Source of the DNA: CAWBOV01 sp963790525
GTDB lineage: Bacteria > Actinomycetota > Actinomycetes > Mycobacteriales > Jatrophihabitantaceae
Length of the DNA: 64,000 nucleotides
Assembly (NCBI GenBank): GCA_963790525.1
Contig: CAWBOV010000006.1
Span: 852,902-916,901 of the forward strand
Direction: 5' to 3'
Positions 17,344-24,566 of this stretch are shown one piece after another. A program made the translations under genes and the position numbers. The notes beneath the pieces were generated by a model. It had not been told where the DNA came from and searched no databases. It saw nothing but the letters and a program-made list of their open reading frames with translations. Position 1 is the stretch's first letter. Each line of letters opens with the position of its first letter.

Positions 17344-17610
17344 TCAGCTCCGCGGCCGCACGGGTTCCGCGTCCGGATCGGGCGGCGGTATCAGCGCGCG
17401 GATCCGGGCGGCCGTGTCGTCCAGGTCGCGGCCGCCCCCCACGGCCACCCCGAGCAGGAACGTGGTCAGCGGCGCCGCCGGGCGCGCGACCCCATGGGCG
17501 GCATCGCGGGCCAGGTCGAGGATGACGTCGCGGACGTGGGCACTGCGACCCGGATCGGGCGCGAGCCCCAGGTCGGCGGTGACCAGGTCGGCCCACTCCT
17601 CCAGCGTCAT
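17344..17610 (-). CDS. DUF6457 small protein
   Basis: 88 residues starting MTLEEWADLVTADLGLA and ending with a proline-rich PPPDPDAEPVRPRS tail. The middle has VILDLARDAAHGVARPAAPL and TTFLLGVAVGGG. It matches the small DUF6457 proteins that actinobacteria encode next to molybdenum cofactor guanylyltransferases. They are thought to be molybdopterin-related, but the role is unknown. The ATG overlaps the stop of the mobA-like gene (ATGA). The CoA-transferase gene follows after 2 nt. Confidence 0.75.
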   Translation of the reverse strand: MTLEEWADLVTADLGLAPDPGRSAHVRDVILDLARDAAHGVARPAAPLTTFLLGVAVGGGRDLDDTAARIRALIPPPDPDAEPVRPRS

Positions 17611-18197
17611 CGCGTGCTCCCTCCGGCGGCCCACGCGCGGGCCATCGCCAGTTCCTCGGGCGTGTCGCAGTCCCACCAGGGCACGGGGTCCCCGCCGAGG
17701 CTCACCCTGACCTGAGTGGTCGCTCCGCGGAGGACCGCCCGCATGGCCGCCCCGTCGGGGAGCCCGACCCCGTCCACGGCTGCCCGCAGGCGATCGGCGC
17801 GCCACGCCGCGAGCAACGGCTGTTCGCGGTCCTCGTCGTCCACGGCCACCGCGACGTCCACCCCGTGCTCGTCGAGGGCACGGCACAGCTCGTCGACGGC
17901 GGTAGGCGTGAGGAACGGGAGGTCGCCGGCGACGACGACCACGACGTCGGCACCCACCTCCGCCAGCCCCGCGGCGATCGCCGCGACCGGCCCCCCGCCC
18001 GACGGCTGCTCGGACACGGCGATGTCGCACCGGCTCGCCCCGGAGGGGTCGCCGACCACGATCACCCGCTGCGCGTCGTCCACGGCGAGGGTCACCCGCG
18101 CCAGCAGCGTCCGCTCGCCGACCAGCTCGCGCAGCTTGTCGCGCCCGAGCCGCGAGGACCCGCCACCGCTGAGCACGATCGCATCGAAGCCGCTCAT
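17607..18197 (-). CDS. mobA: molybdenum cofactor guanylyltransferase-like NTP transferase
   Basis: 196 residues with the MobA nucleotidyltransferase fold. The nucleotide loop LSGGGSSRLGRDK is near residues 9-21, followed by EQPSGGGPVAAIAAGL and the metal-binding aspartate in VAGDLPFL. MobA attaches GMP to molybdopterin. The coupling to fdhD upstream (ATGA overlap) and DUF6457 downstream (ATGA overlap) supports a role in the cofactor of a formate dehydrogenase or similar enzyme, although no such enzyme is in the window. A CTP- or other NTP-transferring relative cannot be ruled out. Confidence 0.82.
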   Translation of the reverse strand: MSGFDAIVLSGGGSSRLGRDKLRELVGERTLLARVTLAVDDAQRVIVVGDPSGASRCDIAVSEQPSGGGPVAAIAAGLAEVGADVVVVVAGDLPFLTPTAVDELCRALDEHGVDVAVAVDDEDREQPLLAAWRADRLRAAVDGVGLPDGAAMRAVLRGATTQVRVSLGGDPVPWWDCDTPEELAMARAWAAGGSTR

Positions 18198-19036
18198 ACG
18201 CCGATCCGGTCCATGTGGGTGTAGACGTTCGCCCGACGGCCGCGCAGGAACCCGACCAGCGTCACGCCGAACTCCTCGGCCAGGGAGACCGCGAGGCTCG
18301 ACGGTGCGGACACCCCCGCGACGATGCCGATCCCCGCTCCCACCGCCTTCTGCACGATCTCGAAGGACGTCCGCCCGCTGACGACGAGCACGTTCCGGCG
18401 CGCGGGCAGCTCGCCGGCCAGCAGCCGGTTGCCGATGACCTTGTCGACCGCGTTGTGGCGCCCCACGTCCTCGCGGGCCACGGAGATCGTGCCGTCCAGC
18501 CCGGCCAGGCCCGCCGCGTGGATGCCCCCGGTCCTGGCGAAGACGCCCTGGGCGGCGCGCAGCGCGTCGGGCAGGGCGTACAGCGTCTCGACCGAGAGCG
18601 TGTAGTCGGCCGTGACGGGGGCGAACTGGACGGCCAGAGCCTCGATGCTGGCCTTGCCGCACACCCCGCAGGCACTGGAGGTGTAGCTGTGCCGGTCCAG
18701 GGTGTCGAGCTCGGGCAGTGCGGCTGCCCGGAGCGTGGCGGTGACGACGTTGTACTGCTGCTCGGCGGGGACGTCCATGTCCGTGCAGTAGTCGACCTGG
18801 GCGAGGTCGTCGACGCTCGACAGGACGCCCTCGGCGGCAAGCCATCCGGCCGCGAGCTCGAAGTCGTGCCCCGGTGTGCGCATCGTCACGGCCACGGTCC
18901 GCCGCTCGGCACCTGCCGCGAGCCGGATCTCCAGCGGCTCCTCGGTCGCGAGGTCGTCGCGCTTGATCACGGCGGCACCGTCGTCGATCACGCGCACCCG
19001 CGCCCGCACGGATGCCCCCACTCGTCGCTCAGCCAT
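18194..19036 (-). CDS. fdhD: formate dehydrogenase accessory sulfurtransferase FdhD
   Basis: 280 residues. FdhD carries sulfur from IscS-like donors to the molybdenum cofactor of formate dehydrogenase. The catalytic cysteine pair is in SACGVCGKAS (about residues 121-124). Other family blocks are TEEPLEIRL, MRTPGHDFELAAGWL, AREDVGRHNAVDKVIG and VSGRTSFEIVQKA. The start ATG at 19036 follows a GGTGGCGGGAG ribosome-binding site, and TAGGCT near 19075-19080 could be the -10. It is the first gene of the four-gene leftward operon. Confidence 0.93.
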   Translation of the reverse strand: MAERRVGASVRARVRVIDDGAAVIKRDDLATEEPLEIRLAAGAERRTVAVTMRTPGHDFELAAGWLAAEGVLSSVDDLAQVDYCTDMDVPAEQQYNVVTATLRAAALPELDTLDRHSYTSSACGVCGKASIEALAVQFAPVTADYTLSVETLYALPDALRAAQGVFARTGGIHAAGLAGLDGTISVAREDVGRHNAVDKVIGNRLLAGELPARRNVLVVSGRTSFEIVQKAVGAGIGIVAGVSAPSSLAVSLAEEFGVTLVGFLRGRRANVYTHMDRIGV

Positions 19037-19148
19037 GCCGCTCCCGCCACCTCGATGACCTGCCTCACCCAGGGCGAGCCTACGAGGCCGGGCGGTGTTG
19101 GATCGTGCGGTGGGCGGTTCGCGCCCGACGGACAGGAGGAGCCACCCG

Positions 19149-19949
19149 ATGAGCACGTTCAGCGCGGTGTCGGCCGTGTCGCCGCTGGCCACCGGCCGCT
19201 ACAGCGCCGAGATCAGCCCGGACTGGACGATCGCCGGCAATCCCAACGGCGGCTACCTGCTGGCCGTGATCGGCCGTGCGGCGACGGCGGCCACGCCGGA
19301 TCATCCGCACGTGCTGGCGGCAAGCGCCCACTACCTCGCCGCCCCGAAACCGGGGCCGGTCGTGGTGGAGGTCGAGGTCCTCCGCCACGGCCGCAACGCC
19401 AGTCAGGTTAGGGCCCGGCTGGCCCAGGGCGCGGCGGCCTGTGTGGAGACACTGCTCACGGTCGGCAACCTCGATCCGGAGACCGCCGCCGGCTGGAGCT
19501 CCGTACCGGCGCCGGAGGTCACTCCCCGCGAGGGCTGCGTCCGGGTCCTGCCCACCACACCCGACGGCGTCGCCGCGACGATCATGGGCCACGTCGACAT
19601 CCGGCTGGACCCGGCGGGTCTGGGGTTCGCCCGCGGACGCCCGGGCGGGAACAACGAACTGCGCGGCTGGATGAGCCTGCCCGAGGACGAACCCTTCGAC
19701 GCGATGTCGTTGCTGTACGCGATCGACGCGCTGCCCCCGGCCACGCTCGACCTCGGGTCGACCGGGTGGGTACCGACACTGGAGCTGACCGGCTACGTCC
19801 GCGCCCTCCCGGCGCCGGGCCCCCTGCTGGTGACGCAACGGGCCGGCATCATCGACGCCGGACGGGTCGACGAGACCTGCCTGGTCTGGGACTCCACCGG
19901 CCGGCTCGTCGCCCAGGCGACCCAGCTGGCCGGCGTGCGGCTGCGCTGA
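19149..19949 (+). CDS. acyl-CoA thioesterase-like protein (double hotdog)
   Basis: 266 residues resembling TesB-like thioesterases with two hotdog folds. The first has NPNGGYLLAVIGRAA (about residues 33-47) with the conserved NGGY. The second begins near residue 190 and has the ETCLVWDSTGRLVAQATQLA pattern. The reaction would be hydrolysis of an acyl-CoA, but the acid is unknown. A strong GGAGGAG site lies 8 nt before the ATG. It is divergent from the fdhD operon. Confidence 0.8.
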   Translation: MSTFSAVSAVSPLATGRYSAEISPDWTIAGNPNGGYLLAVIGRAATAATPDHPHVLAASAHYLAAPKPGPVVVEVEVLRHGRNASQVRARLAQGAAACVETLLTVGNLDPETAAGWSSVPAPEVTPREGCVRVLPTTPDGVAATIMGHVDIRLDPAGLGFARGRPGGNNELRGWMSLPEDEPFDAMSLLYAIDALPPATLDLGSTGWVPTLELTGYVRALPAPGPLLVTQRAGIIDAGRVDETCLVWDSTGRLVAQATQLAGVRLR

Positions 19950-19984
19950 TGCGGGCGACACCGACGGGCCTCGGGCCGGCTCGT

Positions 19985-19990
19985 TAGGGT
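19985..19990 (+). promoter_or_regulatory. -10 element of the PAP2-like gene, leaderless
   Basis: TAGGGT ends 6 nt before GTG 19997. There is no ribosome-binding site. Confidence 0.4.
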
Positions 19991-19996
19991 GGCCGG

Positions 19997-20962
19997 GTGC
20001 CGAACCTGCAGCTGACCTGGTCGCAGGCCGGGGTGCTCTCGGTGGTGCTGCTGGCCGCGGGCCTGCTCCTGCGGCTGCGGGGCGGCGGCCGGGGCCGGGC
20101 GCTCGCGCCGTTCGTGCACGAGGCGGGCGTGATCGGGGTGCTGTACGCGCTGTGGCAGTTCGCGGGGACGCTCGCCGGTGGGAACACGGCCGGGGCGTTC
20201 TCCCGGGCGAACTGGATCGCGCGCGCCGAGCGGGACTGGCGCCTGCCCGACGAGGCCGACCTGCAGGGGCCGCTGCTGGCCCATCCCCTGCTCGGCCAGG
20301 CCGCCAACCTGTACTACGCGTCGCTGCACTTCGCGATGCTGTTCGCGTTCCTCTTCTGGCTTTTCCTGCGCCACCGCGAGCGGTATGCCTTCGTCCGGAT
20401 GACGATCATCGTCTTCACGGCCGCGTCCCTGCTCATCCAGCTGATCCCGGTCGCGCCGCCGCGGCTGCTTCCCGGTCGGGGTTTCACCGACGTCGCCGCG
20501 CACTACGGGCAGTCGGTGTACGCGATCGGCGCCCTCGGCTCCGATCAGCTGTCGGCGATGCCCTCGGTCCACGTGGGCTGGGCGTTCATCGTGGGCGCGG
20601 GGGTCGTCGTCATCGGCACCAGCCCGTGGAGATGGTTCGCGCTGGGCTACCCGGTCCTCACCACCTACGTCGTCGTCGCGACCGGCAACCACTGGTGGGC
20701 CGACGGCATCGGCGCGGTGGCGCTGCTCGCCGCGGTGGTGGCGATCCAGGTCGGGGTGGGCCGGCTGCCTCACCCGGTCAGCGGGATGCGGATGACGCGG
20801 TCGTCGGCCGCGACCGGGTCGCCGCGGCCGTCGCGGTTGGACGTCGTCACCCAGAGCGCCCCGTCCGGCGCCCGCGCCACTGTGCGCAGGCGCCCGAACT
20901 CCCGGGTCAGCACCGAGGTGGGCGAACCCAACCGGCCGCCCGAGAGCACCGGGATCCGGTAG
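19997..20962 (+). CDS. PAP2-superfamily membrane protein (inositolphosphotransferase-like)
   Basis: 321 residues with about six membrane helices. The phosphatase core motifs are SAMPSVHVGWAF (about residues 190-201) and NHWWADGIGA with the catalytic histidine and aspartate (about 233-242). This is the PAP2_3 type related to phosphatidylinositol or inositol phosphotransfer enzymes. The membrane part ends near residue 255. The last 65 residues are low-complexity and lie antisense to the 3' end of the sugar dehydrogenase gene. Either the genes truly overlap by 193 nt, or a stop was lost. The substrate is unknown. Confidence 0.8.
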   Translation: MPNLQLTWSQAGVLSVVLLAAGLLLRLRGGGRGRALAPFVHEAGVIGVLYALWQFAGTLAGGNTAGAFSRANWIARAERDWRLPDEADLQGPLLAHPLLGQAANLYYASLHFAMLFAFLFWLFLRHRERYAFVRMTIIVFTAASLLIQLIPVAPPRLLPGRGFTDVAAHYGQSVYAIGALGSDQLSAMPSVHVGWAFIVGAGVVVIGTSPWRWFALGYPVLTTYVVVATGNHWWADGIGAVALLAAVVAIQVGVGRLPHPVSGMRMTRSSAATGSPRPSRLDVVTQSAPSGARATVRRRPNSRVSTEVGEPNRPPESTGIR

Positions 20963-21915
20963 AGACGCTGGCCCTGCAGCGTCGCGAGCCACAACGACCC
21001 TCCGGCGTAGGCCAGACCGGACGGGGAGGCGTCGTCGGTCGGCCAGGTGAGCAGCGGCTCGGTCAGCCCCGGGCGGTGGGGGCCGAGCGTCCCCTCGTCG
21101 ACGGGCCAGCCGTAGTCGGCGCCGGCGACGAGAGCGTTGACCTCGTCCTCGGCGGACTGCCCGAACTCCGACTCGTACAGCGTCCCGTCCGGGCCCCACG
21201 CGAGGCCCTGGGGGTTGCGGTGCCCCTTGGTGAAGACCACCGATCCGGGATACGGATTGCCCGGTGCGGGGGCGCCCGTCGCCGTCATGCGGAGGACCTT
21301 GCCGCCGAGGTAGGACGGATCGGGGGCGCGCGTGGGCTGCAGGGCGTCGCCCGCGGTCACGTAGAGCAGGCCGCCGGGGCCGAACGCGAGCCTGCCGCCG
21401 TCGTGGTTGGGTGCCTTCGGGATGCCGGTGAAGATCGGCTGGACACGGCCGATGCCGGTACCGCCGCTCCAGGTGAAGCGCACCACGCGGTTGTCGGTCG
21501 CCGTGGTCAGGTAGGCGTAGACGAGGTGGTCGCGCGTCCACGTCGGGGACAGCGCCACGCCGAGCAACCCTCCTTCGCCGGCGTCGTCCGCGACCCCGGG
21601 CACCGTGGCGACGTCGGTGACGGTCCCCGACGCGGAGATGCGCACGAGCCGGTGGCTGATCCGCTCGGACACCAAGGCATCGCCGTCGGGCAGGAACGCC
21701 AGTCCCCACGGCACCTCGAGCCCCGTGGCGAGCACCTGCGCGGTTCCCAGCGTGCCCTGGGGCGGCGCCGACGCGCCGGACGCCGTGCCGGCCGATCCGC
21801 CGGCCCGCGAGGACGGGGTGCCGTGGGTGGACGGGGACGTGCACCCGGCGGCCAGGACGCCCGCCAGCGCGAGTCCGGCGGCCGTTGCGCGATACCGCTT
21901 CCTGCGAGAGCCCAT
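20770..21915 (-). CDS. PQQ-dependent-type sugar dehydrogenase, lipoprotein
   Basis: 381 residues. The N-terminus is a lipoprotein signal (basic SRRKRYR, then hydrophobic AGLALAGVLAAGC lipobox), so the protein should be anchored outside the membrane. The mature part is a six-bladed propeller of the soluble glucose dehydrogenase / hedgehog-interacting family: VPWGLAFLPDGDALVSE, YVTAGDALQP, GHRNPQGLAWGPDGTLYESE, and GADYGWPVDEG. It would oxidise a sugar using PQQ, but whether this organism makes PQQ is unknown. ATG 21915 was chosen because it places the signal peptide correctly. Confidence 0.88.
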   Translation of the reverse strand: MGSRRKRYRATAAGLALAGVLAAGCTSPSTHGTPSSRAGGSAGTASGASAPPQGTLGTAQVLATGLEVPWGLAFLPDGDALVSERISHRLVRISASGTVTDVATVPGVADDAGEGGLLGVALSPTWTRDHLVYAYLTTATDNRVVRFTWSGGTGIGRVQPIFTGIPKAPNHDGGRLAFGPGGLLYVTAGDALQPTRAPDPSYLGGKVLRMTATGAPAPGNPYPGSVVFTKGHRNPQGLAWGPDGTLYESEFGQSAEDEVNALVAGADYGWPVDEGTLGPHRPGLTEPLLTWPTDDASPSGLAYAGGSLWLATLQGQRLYRIPVLSGGRLGSPTSVLTREFGRLRTVARAPDGALWVTTSNRDGRGDPVAADDRVIRIPLTG

Positions 21916-22006
21916 GTCTGGACGGTACCCAGGCACGCAGCGCCCTCACGCCCTCGCAACGAGACCGGTACGGTCTGAGCGGACGTGTAGACCCGAGGAG
22001 GACGCG

Positions 22007-23440
22007 ATGGCACCGCAAGCTCAGATCGGCGTGACCGGACTGGCGGTCATGGGACGGAACCTGGCCCGGAACCTGGCCCGACACGGACACGTGGTCGCGC
22101 TGCACAACCGTTCCTACGCCAAGACGGTCAGCCTGGTCACCGACCACGGTGACGAGGGCACGTTCGTGCCGTCCGAGTCGCTGGAGGACTTCGTCGCCTC
22201 GCTGGAGATCCCGCGCCGGATCGTGATCATGGTCAAGGCCGGCGGCCCGACCGATGCGGTGATCGAGGAACTCGTCCCCCTGGTCGAGCAGGGCGACATC
22301 ATCATCGACTGCGGCAACGCCCACTTCGCCGACACCCGTCGCCGCGAGGCCGCGCTCAAGGAGAAGGGCATCCACTTCGTGGGTTCCGGCGTCTCCGGCG
22401 GCGAGGAGGGCGCGCTGCTCGGCCCGAGCATCATGCCGGGCGGTTCCGTCGAGTCCTACAAGACCCTCGGCCCCCTGTTCGAGGACATCTCGGCCAAGGT
22501 CGACGGCGAGCCCTGCTGCATGCACGTCGGCCCGGACGGTGCCGGCCACTTCGTCAAGATGGTGCACAACGGCATCGAGTACGCCGACATGCAGCTGATC
22601 GCCGAGGCCTACGACCTGCTGCGGCACGGCATCGACGCGTCCCCCGCGGAGCTGGCCGACATCTTCTCCGAGTGGAACGAGGGAGACCTCGAGTCCTTCC
22701 TCATCGAGATCACCGCCCGGGTGCTGCGCCACACGTCCGCCGAGGGCACGCCGTTCGTGGACACCGTCGTCGACCAGGCCGAGCAGAAGGGCACGGGGCG
22801 CTGGACGGTGCAGAGCGCGCTGGACCTCGGGGTGCCGATCACCGGCATCGCCGAGGCCACCTTCGCCCGCTCCATCTCCGGTCACGCCGAGCAGCGCGCG
22901 GCCGCCCGCGGTGTCCTGCCCGGGCCGGCGTCGGCGCCGGTGGTCACCGACCGCGACGGGTTCATCGAGGACGTCCGGCTCGCGCTGTACGCGTCGAAGG
23001 TGGTCGCGTACGCGCAGGGCTTCGACCAGATGGCCGCCGCCAGCACCGAGTACGGCTGGGACATCAACCTCGGCGCCACGGCCACCATCTGGCGCGGCGG
23101 GTGCATCATCCGGGCCCGGTTCCTCAACCGCATCCGCGAGGCCTACGACGAGAACCCCGACCTGGAGTCGCTGCTGGTGGCGCCGTACTTCCGCGACGCG
23201 GTCGCGGCGGGCCAGGAGGCGTGGCGGCGGGTGGTCGCCCACGCCGCGCAGGCCGGCATCCCGGCGCCGGCGTTCGGTTCCTCGCTGGCCTACTACGACG
23301 CGCTGCGCGCCGAGCGCCTGCCCGCCGCGCTGATCCAGGGGCTGCGCGACCTCTTCGGCGCGCACACCTACCAGCGCGTCGACAAGCCCGGCACGTTCCA
23401 CACGATGTGGGGCGAGGACCTGCGCGAGGTCGACGCGTAG
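22007..23440 (+). CDS. gnd: 6-phosphogluconate dehydrogenase (decarboxylating)
   Basis: Converts 6-phosphogluconate to ribulose 5-phosphate with NADP in the pentose phosphate pathway. 477 residues, the full-length class. The Rossmann start is GVTGLAVMGRNLARN. The substrate motifs are GSGVSGGEEGA, HFVKMVHNGIEYADMQ with the catalytic lysine (about residue 185), and a C-terminal YDALRAERLPAALIQ. The ATG has GAGGAGG 6 nt upstream, and TACGGT near 21969-21974 is a likely -10. It is divergent from the sugar dehydrogenase and ends 4 nt before the convergent oxidoreductase gene. Confidence 0.97.
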   Translation: MAPQAQIGVTGLAVMGRNLARNLARHGHVVALHNRSYAKTVSLVTDHGDEGTFVPSESLEDFVASLEIPRRIVIMVKAGGPTDAVIEELVPLVEQGDIIIDCGNAHFADTRRREAALKEKGIHFVGSGVSGGEEGALLGPSIMPGGSVESYKTLGPLFEDISAKVDGEPCCMHVGPDGAGHFVKMVHNGIEYADMQLIAEAYDLLRHGIDASPAELADIFSEWNEGDLESFLIEITARVLRHTSAEGTPFVDTVVDQAEQKGTGRWTVQSALDLGVPITGIAEATFARSISGHAEQRAAARGVLPGPASAPVVTDRDGFIEDVRLALYASKVVAYAQGFDQMAAASTEYGWDINLGATATIWRGGCIIRARFLNRIREAYDENPDLESLLVAPYFRDAVAAGQEAWRRVVAHAAQAGIPAPAFGSSLAYYDALRAERLPAALIQGLRDLFGAHTYQRVDKPGTFHTMWGEDLREVDA

Positions 23441-23444
23441 ACCG

Positions 23445-24557
23445 TCATCCCCGGCGCAGGGCCGCCGTCCGGACCCGATCCAGCAGCTCGTGGGTGCGGA
23501 CGGCGTGGTCGAAGTCGGCGGTGGCCTGCGCGCCCCGGATGCCGGCGTTGCCCCAGTCGCGCAGCAGACCGGCGTAGACGTAGGCCACGTTGTGCGCGGC
23601 CTCGGTCTCCCGTCCGGTGAACTGCGGCAGGGTCCGGTAGCTCTCCGGTACCGCGAGTTCGGTCAGTTCCGTGTCCGGACCGCGGGCGCCGGACAGGACG
23701 ATCCGGCGCATCCAGATGGAGTGCGAGTCGGCGCTGACCACGATGTCGCCGTCGGTGCCGTTGATCTCCCAGTGGAAGTCCGTCGCACGGAACCGGCCGC
23801 CGCGGAAGTGGAGTGAGGCCACCGCGCCGGAGTCCAACAGGGCGGTGACCGCGACCTGGTCCGGTGCCGACATCGCCGCAGGCGCGCCGGTCACGGCGTG
23901 GTGGACGACCGGCCGGCGCGTGGTCGTCGTCGCCGTCACGTCGGCGACGTCGCCCAGCACCATCGTGAGCGCGTCGACGGTGTGCCCGAACGGGATCGAG
24001 AGCAGCGTGGCGCCGTTCGCGGCATCGAGCAGGTATTCGCCCCCGTCGGCGTAGGTCGCGCCCCAGACGCCGCCGGAGCTGATCATCGACGAGGAGAGCA
24101 CCTCCCCGACGAAGCCGTCGGCGATCAGATCCCTCACGTAGCGGAGCGCTGGAGCGGCCCGGCCCTGCAATCCGATGGCCGTACCGATGCCGCTGTCGCG
24201 CGCGAGCCGGGCGAGGTACTCGGCCTCGGCGAGATCGACGCCGAGCGGCCACTCGCTGAACACCGCCTTGCCCGCAGCCGCCGCGGCCTCGATCGCTTCG
24301 CGGTGGTGCGGGACCTTGACCGCCACGACGACGAGATCGACGGCGTCGCAGCGCGCCAGCTCCTCGGCGCTGCCGAAGGTGAGGGCGATGCCGTGGCGCT
24401 CCCCCGCCGCCCGCGCCGACGCGGCGCTGCTGGCACTGAGCGCCCGCAGCTCGAAGCCGTCCAGGCCGGCCAGTGCCGGTAGGTGGGCGCGTGCCGCCCA
24501 GCACTCGCCGGCGCTGAGCCCGACGATGCCCACACCGATGGGCTCTGCGCGACTCAT
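23445..24557 (-). CDS. Gfo/Idh/MocA oxidoreductase, Gal80-like
   Basis: 370 residues with an N-terminal NAD(P)-binding fold (GVGIVGLSAGECWAARAHL) and a C-terminal alpha/beta domain. The usual EKP motif, whose lysine is catalytic in many members, reads SEWPLG here (about residues 99-104). That matches the fungal Gal80-type subgroup rather than active sugar dehydrogenases. So it may bind NAD(P) without catalysis, or use another residue. It starts 9 nt after the hrpA stop, so it is probably co-transcribed with hrpA. ATG at 24557 with an AGGAGGATCC site. Confidence 0.82.
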   Translation of the reverse strand: MSRAEPIGVGIVGLSAGECWAARAHLPALAGLDGFELRALSASSAASARAAGERHGIALTFGSAEELARCDAVDLVVVAVKVPHHREAIEAAAAAGKAVFSEWPLGVDLAEAEYLARLARDSGIGTAIGLQGRAAPALRYVRDLIADGFVGEVLSSSMISSGGVWGATYADGGEYLLDAANGATLLSIPFGHTVDALTMVLGDVADVTATTTTRRPVVHHAVTGAPAAMSAPDQVAVTALLDSGAVASLHFRGGRFRATDFHWEINGTDGDIVVSADSHSIWMRRIVLSGARGPDTELTELAVPESYRTLPQFTGRETEAAHNVAYVYAGLLRDWGNAGIRGAQATADFDHAVRTHELLDRVRTAALRRG

Positions 24558-24566
24558 GGATCCTCC

